Positions 1 to 10,700 of a DNA stretch of 64,000 nt are shown piece by piece. The DNA is taken from positions 1,922,001 through 1,986,000 of the forward strand of contig JAJFPB010000005.1 in the NCBI GenBank assembly GCA_020881915.1, written 5' to 3'. The stretch is from Paramyrothecium sp. XJ0827. Its lineage: Eukaryota; Ascomycota; Sordariomycetes; Hypocreales; Stachybotryaceae. The notes below the pieces were generated by a model. It made no database searches and had not been told where the DNA came from. It saw only the letters and a list, made by a program, of their open reading frames with translations. Both the position numbers and the translations under genes were made by a program. Position 1 is the first letter of the stretch, and each line of letters starts with the position of its first letter.

Positions 1-693
1 GCCAGTTGTGGTCGGCGCCGATGCTTGTCTCTTGGCCCGCGGCCGTGGTGCTGGTGTTGCTTTTGGAGGAGCCGGTTTTGCCACAGCGGAGGGTTCTGAC
101 GGCTCTGAAATTGCCGAATCACTTCGTCCAGTCTGTGTGCGCAAAGAAGCGTCACTAACTGCTGGTATCCTTCCTTCTTGCTCGCTACTTTCTCCTGGTA
201 TTTCTGATTGTATCTGTGGTGTAGGTGTTGGGCCACTGGCTGGACCAGCCGTGTTGAGATCACTGGAGGTACGATTTACTGATTTATCGGCAGATGCTTG
301 TGTGAGATTTGGATCAACTGCTACATGATCCTGTATGACTTCGTTCGCCGTCACCGGTAGGCGGCTGGGGGGATGTGAGGAGGATTGCGAGGCTTGCTTC
401 GACGATGCGTCTTCTAGCAAGGCTTGTTCATGAGGGGGGGACTGTCGAGGCGTTTGACGCGGTTCTTTCGGGCGCCCATCCGATGTTTGTGGGATCGCAC
501 CGGAGGCGATCGGGGATTCATGATCATTGACTGTTTCAATTGTTTCTCGTATAACCTGGGTCGTCACAGCGTCCACGATGACCGGATCATCGACCGTCTT
601 GGGTGCAGGCGCTGCGGGGGCGGGGCGTGGTCGAGCCGAGGGGATCTTGGGTTTAAAGGCCAAGCCCCCCTTTTTCTTGAACATAGAACTCAT
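1..693 (-). CDS. BDP1: Partial CDS, probable TFIIIB subunit B'' (BDP1/Tfc5), N-terminal 231 residues
   Basis: An open frame runs without a stop from an ATG at 693 to the left window edge, so the gene continues outside. The protein starts MSSMFKKKGGLAFKPKIPSA and is then rich in Pro, Ser and Gln and looks disordered. A short basic start of the form (K)GGxxFKPK followed by a long disordered region is what I know from fungal BDP1 proteins, the SANT-domain subunit of TFIIIB that helps RNA polymerase III start on tRNA and 5S genes. The diagnostic SANT domain would lie beyond the edge and cannot be seen, so the name rests only on the N terminus. No intron is needed in this part. The gene is divergent from BRE1, and their start codons are 511 bp apart. 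It could be another low-complexity nuclear protein. Confidence 0.5.
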   Translation of the reverse strand, partial: MSSMFKKKGGLAFKPKIPSARPRPAPAAPAPKTVDDPVIVDAVTTQVIRETIETVNDHESPIASGAIPQTSDGRPKEPRQTPRQSPPHEQALLEDASSKQASQSSSHPPSRLPVTANEVIQDHVAVDPNLTQASADKSVNRTSSDLNTAGPASGPTPTPQIQSEIPGESSEQEGRIPAVSDASLRTQTGRSDSAISEPSEPSAVAKPAPPKATPAPRPRAKRQASAPTTTG

Positions 694-1204
694 GGTAACG
701 ATTCTTTTTCTCGTGCGTAATCAATATAAAGTGCTCAGTCATTCATCATGGCCGCGGTGCAGCGTTGCGCAAACATGCGGGCATGCGATCTGGTAGAGTT
801 CGAGGAAAAAAAAAAAAAAGGAATGCCGCGAACAGTCAGAATCGACGGGTGACACTCCACCTTGAGCGAAGATTACCCGTGATGCAGGCCGATAAGGCTA
901 TGTCTGATCTGGACTAGCGTTGCACTAAGCCACTTCGAGGCTACAACAATGGCTCTTGGTTTGCGACTCAACTACGAAATTTCAACTCCTGGCTTCACGC
1001 ATCCTCCTCACCACCTCCTCACACACCCTTGATGACCGCCGGCACGACCTGAAATCGACCCGAGACCTGGCTCTAGGGCCCTCTCGCCGCTTTATCTTGC
1101 TCTGAACACTCCTTTTGCTCCGACGGCGCGCTTGGTGCACGCGCTTTCTGATGCCTGTAGCCACGACCCCCTCTGACTCTCCTCGTCCATCCACGCTCGC
1201 CAAG
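694..1204. promoter_or_regulatory. Divergent promoter region between BDP1-like gene and BRE1
   Basis: This 511-bp spacer separates two start codons facing away from each other. It holds a run of 13 A residues at 806-818, the kind of poly(dA:dT) tract that keeps nucleosomes off promoters. From about 1000 the plus strand becomes rich in C and T, as is common in the leader just before fungal start codons, here that of BRE1. I see no clear TATA box. Confidence 0.5.
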
Positions 1205-3819
1205 ATGGAGGACAGGAAGAGACCTGCCATTGGCAGTACCGATGACTTGGCTCCTCCTAGCAAGAGAGTGGCAATTAATGGGTCCAAAGTCAAAGACGAC
1301 GCTCTTGAGATGAAGGAGGAGACCTGGATCGACGTGAGTAACACACGATGCCCTCCCCTGCCCCCTCTCCAGAGCCCGAACGCGCAACACGTCAAGACCC
1401 TTCGTGTACCACATCCTCCTTTCCCGGCCCTTTTCATACGCATTTGTCTCATGCAGCCTCGATGGACATCGTTGCTGGACGATAGTGCTCACCATGCCAG
1501 TGATGGTACTCGTTGCGCTGCAACAGCGATCAACGGCGTCTCAGAAACCCGCTGAACCTACCCACATTCTGTATTACACGCTTCGCACACAACCTCATCA
1601 CTTGTACACAACATTGCGGTCTCGTTCGAGTTGAATAAAGTGCTGACTCGGGGCTTTCAGGCATATACCAAGGGAGCTATATATCGACAGATGCAAGAAT
1701 ACAGCCGCAAGGCGCAAACTGCGGAATCACGACTGGAAGAATTGCACAAACGTTCCGTACATCACGATGACCACTTACGGATTATTGATGCTTGGTGGCG
1801 GCAGGTGAGCGCATCTTTCACCGTATTCAGATGTAATCGTCCGGGCATAACTAACTCTATGTTAGATATTGGAAGAGCTGGAGCTTCTTGCCGAGTCGAT
1901 GGTCAAGGTGGATGCGAACGCTGCTGGTATGTTTCTTTCATGATCCTAGGGAATCTCTCACTGACATGAACATGACAGAACCACCTTATCTAAGCGGCGT
2001 CAGTTTTAAAGACCTGCACGACTTCCAAAAGCACCTACAGGATAAAGGCAAATCAATCACAACGAGAGCCGAGGCCCTTCTTAGTCGCTTAGCTGCCCAA
2101 CGTGGAACTTCATCTCCCGACGCTGCGGCGCTTGAAGGCAAGATTACTGGTCTTTTGGCGTCACAGAAAGAGTTTTTCCTAAAGCTAGATCGACTAAACA
2201 GCGAAAAGGAGCAACTCTCCGAACAACTCAACGCAGCCACTCTCAGATATTTTAAAGCGGAGAAGAAGCTGGATCGTGCCAAGAGCTCACAGGTTCAGAA
2301 GCTGGAGCATCAAGCTTTTGCTAACGCCACAAAGCCCGCCGCCACATCGGCAGAGGGCGGAAGTGAGGCACCGGAGACTAATGGCAATGCCAGTGAACTC
2401 CTACTCAAATATGAAGAGACGGCTGCTGCTGCATCAAAGCAAAAAGAGCAGCTTGACACGATTCTCACCGAAATCAAGACATTGCAAGACGAAAACTCAA
2501 CCCTGAAGGCGCGACGTGAAGCTTTGACTGACGAGGACTTTGTCCGCACCGATGTCTTCAAGCAATTCAAAGCGCAAAACGAGGACCTCATCAAAAGAAT
2601 AAACAACCTGGAGGCTACGAACCGGCAGTTGCGGGAGGAGGCAGAGAAGCTGCAGGCAGAGAGAACGGCATTCCGTACGCAACTGGAGTCAGACGCGAAC
2701 CAGAATATTCAGGAACTTGAAGCGGATATTATGTCACGCGACAATGATTTGACACGAGTTCGTTCAGCGCGAGATGAAATCTTGGCGGAGAACACGCAGA
2801 GAAAGGCGACGATGGAGCAAGAAAGGAATGCATTGGAACATTTGAAGGAGCTCGTTGATGCCAAAGATGACCGTATTTCGGCCCTGGAGTCCGAGATAAC
2901 GCGTCTGAAGCCAGCAGAGGACCAGGCAATGACCGACTCCGACGCGCTGCAAAGTCTGTCAAGTGACGAGCTACAACAGAAGTTCAGAAAGTTGGAGCAG
3001 GATTTCAAGTCGATCAATCAGGAGTTGCCATCGATCGAGAAGGCCTACAAAAAGATGAAGGATCTTGCACAGAAGAAAGTAATGGATTTCGCGGCCCTGG
3101 AGGAAAAAGTGGCTGTTCTTATTGCTGAAAAGAGCAAGGCGGACCAGAAATACTTCGCCGCACGTAAAGACGCCGATACACGAAATAGTGAGATCCGGTC
3201 GCTACGACATCAGAACAGCAAGAGTGCAGAAATCATTGCTCAACTGAAGGATCTCGAAACCCAGAGCCGGACTTTACTCGGTAACTTGGAGAAGCAGCTC
3301 GCGGATTTGAAACAGGCGAACGCAACCCTGGTTGCCGAGAACAAAAAGATGGACACAACTAGCCAAGACGCAGTGAGGCGAACCGAGTCGTTGAACAAGC
3401 AACTCGTCGACCTGACCAACCTTGTCAAGTCCAAGGATTCAGCATCTGCTGTTGTTCGGGAACGGAACGCAACTCAGGAAGCCGAGGTTGAGAAGCTGAA
3501 AGTGCGAATCGAGCACATTCAGAAGGACCGGGACAGTTGGAAGAACAAGGCGCTAAGCAATTCATCGGAAGAGGAAGAAATGCTTCGGGTAAGTTTTGAA
3601 ACCGTGGAATTCCCAGCAGAGAACAACAGCTAACGTGTTGTATAGACGTTTGCCTTGTGCTCCATCTGCCGCAATAACTTCAAGAACACGGCTTTAAAGA
3701 CGTGCGGCCACTTATTCTGCAACAAGTGCGTTGACGACAGAATCAGCAACCGTATGCGGAAATGCCCCACTTGCTCTCGGGCGTTTGACAAGATGGATGT
3801 GATGCCTGTGCATCACTGA
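1205..3819 (+). CDS. BRE1: BRE1 E3 ubiquitin-protein ligase for histone H2B, 705 aa, 5 exons
   Basis: Exons 1205-1333, 1661-1804, 1866-1926, 1979-3588 and 3646-3819 join in frame to 705 residues. Introns are 327, 61, 52 and 57 bp, all GT..AG; the second has a consensus branch point (ctaac). The protein begins MEDRKRPA and has the conserved start of fungal BRE1 ([14 protein letters not shown], then [17 protein letters not shown]). A long coiled coil fills residues ~110-640. The last 58 residues form a C3HC4 RING finger ([21 protein letters not shown]), the E2-binding part. BRE1 works with Rad6 to mono-ubiquitinate H2B, which is needed for H3K4 and H3K79 methylation. Full length for the family (~700 aa). 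Oddity: the first intron is five times longer than the others. The gene converges on the SARAF-like gene. Confidence 0.96.
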
Positions 3820-4226
3820 GAGGTTTCATAACTCATGTCTACCACCTAGGTGTGGTTGGTGCAATACCAAGCTGGCAACGCACCGACGACCTTCTACTAG
3901 GCTGAATGGCCTTCGCTGCAAGACCAATCGTAGTTGATTCAGGTTGGAGGGGATACTGGGTGATCAATCATTGATCAATGATTGATTTTTAGGGTTACGT
4001 TCGAAGATGGATGCCCATGTACTACTATACGAGGAAGAGTATGCGAGCGTGTACTAACTCCATGTACATACGTGCTGGCATGGCTGACGCCGTACAGCAA
4101 CAGGAGACGACGCAAAGGTGGTTGTAAGAGTTGGATAACAATCGAAAGCCCTCTGCGCAGCCGATAATCGACGTGAATTACAGAACACAATCTGATTATC
4201 AGTGATTAGCTACCTAACTTGCAATA
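3820..4226. other. Convergent intergenic spacer with a perfect 24-bp palindrome
   Basis: This 407-bp spacer lies between the 3' ends of BRE1 and the SARAF-like gene, so it should hold both terminators. No AATAAA is visible on the BRE1 side. The notable content is the palindrome at 3963-3986, listed separately. No gene is supported here; short open frames at 3975-4190 are not convincing. Confidence 0.6.
3963..3986. repeat. Perfect 24-bp palindrome
   Basis: The left half-site ATCAATCATTGA is followed directly by its exact reverse complement TCAATGATTGAT with no spacer, and a T run follows at 3986-3991. It lies 144 bp after the BRE1 stop codon. A DNA cruciform, an RNA hairpin acting in 3'-end formation, or a dimeric protein-binding site are all possible; the sequence alone does not decide. 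Confidence 0.85.
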
Positions 4227-5138
4227 TCATCTACGACGTGTCGAGCCAAACCCCGTGCTTTCGTGACGAGTAGAGCTGCTGGAGGACGAGGACGAGGCTG
4301 GCGAGGACTGGTAAGATGGCCCTGCCCTCCAACTACTTCCAGTATCTCGTTGGTAGCCGTTATTGCGACCGCGGTTGCCCGCCATGTAACCAGCGGCTGC
4401 ACCGCCAGCAAGGCCGCTCCAAAAGCCCGGTGACCACCCCCGCTGTTGAGTTTGATATGGCTTTGATCCAGGATAAGGAGGAGGGGGATCATCGTGGCCT
4501 GGTCCCCATCCCGGACCCCATCCACCTCCACCACCACCTCCGCCTCCTCCGCCACCGCCGTAATTACCTGCCCTGCCGCCGAGATAGCGTTGACCATTTT
4601 GAGCAGTGTAGGCTGAGTAGAGGATCCAGATGAGGACTCCGATAAAGATGACACCAAAGAGGTAGGCTGACCAGTCTCTAGAGCCAGGGTTGTCTCCGAA
4701 CCACGATGAGCCCTTGGCAATCTCAGGATATCTCTGTTCGCCTTTACTCGTCAAGGCCAGCCTGTACTCAACGCCACAGCTGCCCTTGAGGACGTAGGGG
4801 TCGTCGGGAGATGAATAGCCTTCGCAAATGACGTCGGTGCTACCGAGCTTGAGCTCCTCGGGGAGCGAGGCAGAGCAGCTCCACTCGATATCCTCGCCGC
4901 CGTACGAGGAGCCTTGGTTGGCACAGCGCATGACGTCGATGTCGTAAAGATCGCAGATGGCCTTGGAGGAAATGCATTTCAGCTGGGGGATGGCGGAAAC
5001 GCGACGGTTGGTTGTCTTTGCGCCATTGCCACGGAGGGTAAGCGACTGGACTTGAGAGAGGAGGATGGCGTTTTTGGGTTTGGCGGCGATGGCAAGAGAC
5101 GGGAGGGCCGCGAGAAGCGGTAGAATATATGGAATCAT
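4227..5138 (-). CDS. SARAF-like ER membrane protein (store-operated calcium entry regulator family), 303 aa
   Basis: Uninterrupted frame of 303 residues from the ATG at 5138. The chosen start gives a clear signal peptide (MIPYILPLLAALPSLAIAA). A luminal domain with paired Cys residues (LKCISSKAICDLYDID, MRCANQG, EWSCSASLPEE, VICEGYSSPDDPYVLKGSCGVEYRL) is followed by one membrane span (YLFGVIFIGVLIWILYSAY, residues ~178-197). The cytosolic tail has an unbroken run of about 13 Gly, a GPGWGPG stretch, a Pro-rich part and a Ser-rich end. This order matches SARAF/TMEM66, which in animals slows store-operated calcium entry; what it does in fungi, which lack canonical STIM/Orai, is unclear. The frame stays open upstream to 5390 (84 more residues, with an ATG-less start region), but that extension would bury the signal peptide, so I reject it. 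It converges on BRE1. Confidence 0.85.
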   Translation of the reverse strand: MIPYILPLLAALPSLAIAAKPKNAILLSQVQSLTLRGNGAKTTNRRVSAIPQLKCISSKAICDLYDIDVMRCANQGSSYGGEDIEWSCSASLPEELKLGSTDVICEGYSSPDDPYVLKGSCGVEYRLALTSKGEQRYPEIAKGSSWFGDNPGSRDWSAYLFGVIFIGVLIWILYSAYTAQNGQRYLGGRAGNYGGGGGGGGGGGGGWGPGWGPGHDDPPPPYPGSKPYQTQQRGWSPGFWSGLAGGAAAGYMAGNRGRNNGYQRDTGSSWRAGPSYQSSPASSSSSSSSTRHESTGFGSTRRR

Positions 5139-7705
5139 GGTCGGTGCGACAGGATGCGCCGCAGCGCGCTGTTGTGGGAGGTGTAGATGTGCTCTGTGTT
5201 GGGTCGGATTCGTTTGCGGGTTCGTTTGCGGTGGCAGCGTCGTGGTCCTAGGGACGAGCAAGAGCGACGAATTCCGAGTATTGGTGTACGAAGAATAATC
5301 GCCTATTAGAGCCGCAACATTCGGGTTCGAGGAAGACGAGCCGTGGCCAAGGTTAAAGGACACGATGTTCACAACGTCGTCGGTGGCCAATTCTAGAACA
5401 TTACAGAGGCGGCGTCAAGGAAGAAGCTTAGTTCGGCTGGTCGGTCGTCATGGCATATGATTGGACCAAAGCAGCTTACCTACAAAGTGCAGAGGTACCT
5501 TAGCCGTAAGGCAAGGTATTGTACCTCTGCACCGTGCCTTTGATTGAAATCATGGAAACACTTTACATTTCTTGGCAACATTCAACTAAATACACCTTGG
5601 TTGTAGATGTTCTTGGAACTCCTTATAATCTGCAATCGCAACTCGCAGCTAGCTACGTTTCGATGCATACCATACGCCAGGCACGCAGACTATGCTCCCG
5701 GCAAATATGCGCCGATGAAGTGTTCCAGGATGTTACCGTTGAAGATACACGATGATAGATCAACCGTTTTCGCCGCGGCACACAACTTTCAAGCGCAAGC
5801 ATGTCGAGGTGACGTCAAAAAGAGTTGTTCCAGGCAGCATGCAACGAAGCATGCAAGGCACCCCACGCGTTGTCTTCAACGCAACGACGTTACAGTAGTT
5901 GGCGGTTAGGGGCAAACAGGCTCCCGGGAACAGCTAAGACCAGGCTCGCGTACGCGTAGGGTGGGGCATGTCCCTTTGAGTGTACGGTAAGGCGGCGATC
6001 GGACTCGACACGGCTCCGAATACCGTCCGCGACAAGGCCAGGGCCCACCAACGCATCAGTAGTAAAACGGATTGATTTTGCGGCTGCTACATGAGCGTTG
6101 GCGATCAATACAGACTGTGCGGCGCAAAGGCCACCCGTGATAGGTCATAGGTGGCCTTGAGCGATAGAAACACTCTTCATGTGTAAGATACCTAAGTAAG
6201 GTAACTTATTCAGCTTGGGTAACACTAGAAATGGGGACTGTGTCGGAAAGAAGGTTCAGCAAAACCCGCCCTCGGCCCAACTGAGCTGGCTGGGAAAACA
6301 TACTGAAGCACAGTGTTGTTCCAATCCACCAAGGCATGGATAATGATCGCCCCGGGCTGGCAGTGAACAGGCCGTGAGCCGCTAGTATATTTACCGGTCG
6401 TCGGGTCCGTTCACTGGACGTTCGCGGAGCTGCACAGGAGCCAATCATTCGCATCGGCTCCGGGCGGGAATCACATTGGCCTGGCGGATTCGGGGGTCGG
6501 GTTCGGGTGTCTGGAGGAGTCCGACAACATGGTTGGTGCGAGTGTGGCACCTCGAACCTTGCAGGGAAAGGCTCTGCTCTCCACCTTACAATGCTAGAGT
6601 GGGAGGCCTAAACAGAAACCGGTCTCAGATCTTGGGGCCTCTGTGTGCCGATTTGAGACAAGGTCCGATTATTCCCTTTTTCTGGTGCAACCGGCAGTCG
6701 GACGAGAGGCGGCCAGATGGTTCACAACACAGGGCAGCCCAGACTGTGCAAGTGTCGCGTGGAGTCGTAGAATTCTTCGGGCTTCCATCTTGAAACGAGT
6801 ACGAATCTCAGAGGAACAGTGGTACGGCTTTCACCACAAGTCTCATCATGCCGGCGTTGTGCTGATTGAAAAAAGAGCAGACGACAACCGTGTTTGCCAG
6901 TCAACGTATTCATCGCGATCGATGACACCCATTGCTGGCGTGAGAGACGACCCGACACGTCATCCTCGGTTTCAATACGACGCTCTTCAAGAGGCTCAAC
7001 TGATGAATGTAAGCCGTCAGACGGTATGGTTCAGTGGCTTAAGTCATTATGAGTAGCCTTTCTGACTCACGCCGGCGTCCCCTACACAAAAGCCGAGGGG
7101 AGCTGATGAATGGAAGTGCTGATAACCCCAAGGACTCATGCGGGCTAGCGGCAAAGGATATGGGAGGACTCGATGCCGTCTGATCCGTCATTGCAGATAC
7201 AGTCGACCCCAAGACGGCCAAAAGTACTCTACTTCCGCAGGCAGCGAAATGAGCGTGGATGCAGCTGACAGGGTGTCATTGTACTTGTCAGCTCCTCAAT
7301 TGCTGCTAGCGCAGCGGGTACCTCACCCTGGGAATCCTGGCCTCGCTTTCGCTTTGCGGAGTTGGCCAACCCCGATCATCGATATGGGAGGAGCGAGACC
7401 CAGACAAAAGTCCACCTCCACTCTAATGTGGTTCGTTTCGCCGCATTTCTGGCCCTCTTGTTGGTGATTGCTTTACCTTGTATTTTAACTCCAGCCCGTG
7501 CCCAGCTGGCCCAGACATTTTCCCTTTAACTGTCGTTTTGCGCATTGTATTTGCAACATCCTTCGTAGGATCATCCACACACTCCTGCCGAAGCCACAAA
7601 CGACTATTCTTTGATTTGGGTCGGTTAACGACCTCGTATGATCTTTGTCCGCTTCAACACCAGCTCACCGTTCATTGCGTCGCGCTTCGTGTAATCCAGC
7701 CTGTC
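5139..7705. other. Divergent spacer between SARAF-like gene and ABC transporter, no gene seen
   Basis: This 2.57-kb region holds the promoters of the SARAF-like gene (minus) and the ABC transporter (plus). It contains a strong inverted repeat at 5487-5532 (listed separately) and TACCTAAGTAAGGTA-type strings near 6187. Open frames of up to 137 codons occur (for example 6643-7056), but they lack ATG starts or domain-like composition and I do not support them as genes. Confidence 0.5.
5487..5532. repeat. Inverted repeat, 12-bp perfect arms, nested small hairpin
   Basis: GTGCAGAGGTAC at 5487-5498 pairs exactly with GTACCTCTGCAC at 5521-5532. The 22-nt loop itself contains CCTTA..TAAGG arms around GCCG. 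It lies about 350 bp upstream of the SARAF-like start codon. A regulator-binding site or a structured transcript leader are possible readings. Confidence 0.8.
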
Positions 7706-10700
7706 ATGGCTGCCGAAGACGTTGAAAAGGCCCCGCCCAGCGAAGGCACCCTGCGGCCCTCATCCAGTCCCGGCGACTCTGTCGATGCGTCGAGAAATGG
7801 TGCCAGCGAAAAGGACCCCCCGGCTAAGCCCGTGAAGCTCGAACTCAAGAAGGCCGACTCGAACGCTCCGGTTCCTGCCAAGGCCGACGACCCTGACGAT
7901 GCTTTCAAACACCTGCCTCCAAGTTACGCCGAGATCCTCAAGAAGCAAGTCTTCACTCCCGAAACCAAGCAAGGCGTCGGCGTGCTCTATAGATATGCCT
8001 CGCGCAACGACCTGATCATCATCGCGGTCTCCGCCATCTGCGCGATTGCGTCCGGCGCGGCTCTACCTCTCATGACTATCATCTTTGGCAACCTGCAGAG
8101 AACCTTCCAGGACTACTTCTTCGGCGATGGCGGCATGTCTTACGACAAGTTCGTCGACGAGCTGACATCCTACGTCCTCTATTTCGTGTACCTTGCAATC
8201 GGAGAGTTCGTTGTTACCTACATCACCACCGTTGGATTTATCTACACTGGCGAACACATCAGCGCCAAGATCCGTGAGCATTACCTCGCCAGCTGCATGC
8301 GACAGAACATCGGCTTCTTCGACAAGCTTGGTGCTGGAGAGGTTACCACGCGCATCACGTCCGATACCAATCTCATCCAAGATGGTATCTCGGAGAAAGT
8401 ATCGCTGACTCTTGCTGCTCTTGCCACATTTATTGCCGCTTTTGTGATTGGTTTTGCCATTTACTGGAAGTTGACATTGATCCTTTTCAGCGTTGTCGTT
8501 GCGTTGATGTTGAACATGAGTGCCGGTGCGAGCTTTATGCTTAAGAACAACAAGGAATCACTGGCAGCGTATGGCAAAGGAGGTAGTCTCGCCGACGAAG
8601 TCATCGGCTCTATCCGCAACGCAGTAGCTTTCGGAACACAGGACCGCCTGGCTCGACAGTATGATACGCACTTGAACAAGTCAGAGTACTTTGGTACGCG
8701 GGTTAAAGGAGTCCTGAGCATCATGGTTGCTGGCATGATGTTAATCTTGTACCTCAACTATGGCCTGGCCTTCTGGCAGGGAAGCAAGTTTGTCGTTGAC
8801 GGCGAAACGTCTTTGTCAAATATCCTTATCATCATGATGGCTGTTTTGATTGGTGCCTTCCAGCTCGGCAACGTTGCTCCTAATTTCCAAGCATTTATGA
8901 CGGCTACTGCTGCAGCTGCCAAAATTTTCAACACTATCGACCGCGTCTCGCCCATTGATCCCACGGAAGAAACGGGAGAAAAGCTTGAAAACTTGACAGG
9001 CAATATTCGTCTTGAGAATGTCAAGCATATTTATCCATCACGACCGGAGGTCACTGTCATGAAAGGTGTGACATTGGACATTCCCGCTGGAAAGACCACG
9101 GCCCTTGTGGGTGCGTCTGGGTCAGGTAAGAGCACCATTGTGGGACTCGTTGAGCGGTTCTACGAGCCTGTTGAGGGCACCATCTATCTGGACGGCCACG
9201 ACATCACCAAGCTCAACCTGCGATGGCTTCGTCAGCAAATGGCCCTGGTCAGCCAAGAGCCCACCCTTTTCGGCACAACCATTTTCAACAACATCCGACA
9301 TGGCCTCATTGGTACCGCAACCCAGCATGAGAGCCCGGAGAAACAGAAGGAGCTCGTGATTGCTGCCGCGCAAAAGGCCAATGCTCATGACTTCATTACT
9401 TCTCTCCCCGAGGGTTATGAGACCAATGTTGGCGAACGTGGATTTCTACTTTCAGGTGGCCAGAAACAACGAATTGCCATCGCCCGAGCTATTGTGTCCG
9501 ACCCAAAGAGTAAGCTACTGATGGGCAACTTGATCCTCTCACATTTCTGACAAAGTCTAGTTCTTCTCCTTGACGAGGCTACTTCTGCGCTTGACACGAA
9601 ATCGGAGGGCGTTGTACAAGCTGCGCTTGAGGCTGCAGCTGAGGGCCGCACCACCATCACCATCGCTCATCGACTCTCCACCATTAAGGACGCTCATAAT
9701 ATTGTTGTCATGTCTAATGGCAGCATTGTCGAGCAAGGAAACCACAATGAGCTGCTAGAGAAACAGGGAGCCTATTTCAACTTAGTATCAGCTCAAAATA
9801 TTGCATCAGCTGAGCAGCTTACCGCTGAGGAGGAAGCCGCTTTGGACGAACATGAGGAAATGCTTATCCGGCAAAAGACTGCAGACAAGGACACAGATTT
9901 CATTGCCGACCCTGATGATAACATTGCCGCCAAGCTCGATCGTACATCAACCCAAAAGTCAGCATCAAGTGTCGCTCTCCAGAGGCGAAAGGCAGAGGAA
10001 GAACGCAAGTACGGCCTGTGGACACTGATCAAGCTCATCGCTTCATTCAATGCTCCGGAATGGAAGCTCATGCTTGTCGGGCTTTTCTTCTCGGCCATTT
10101 GCGGTGGTGGAAATCCAACATCAGCAGGTATGTCTTCGAGTGCTTCGTCATAACCTAACTTTCACAAACGTCAAAGGCTGACAATACACTGCCAGTCTTC
10201 TATGCTAAGCAGATCGTCACATTATCCCAACCCATCACTCCCCAGAACCGAAGTGAAATCAAGAAGGACTCGGATTTCTGGAGCGCCATGTACTTGATGT
10301 TGGCCTTTGTCCAATTTATAGCTTTCATCATCCAGGGTCTCATATTTGCTCGTTGCTCTGAACGGCTTATCCACCGTGTGCGAGACAGGGCTTTCCGCAC
10401 TATGCTTCGCCAGGACGTCGCCTTCTTCGACAAGGACGAGAACACAGCCGGTGCTTTGACCTCGTTCTTAGCCACAGAGACGACCCATGTGGCAGGACTC
10501 AGTGGCAGTACTTTGGGTACTCTGATCATGGTGTTTACTACTCTCGTCAGCGCCATTGTGGTGTCAGTGGCTATTGGTTGGAAGCTCGCTCTGGTGTGTA
10601 CCGCGACTATTCCCGTATTGCTTGGATGTGGCTTCTTCCGTTTCTGGATGCTCGCTCATTTCCAGCGTCGGTCCAAGGCTGCGTACGCCTCTTCGGCTAC

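Noticed and set aside
7478..7705. In-frame upstream extension of the ABC transporter (76 codons)
   Set aside because: No ATG within it and no match to the family N terminus; treated as 5' leader.
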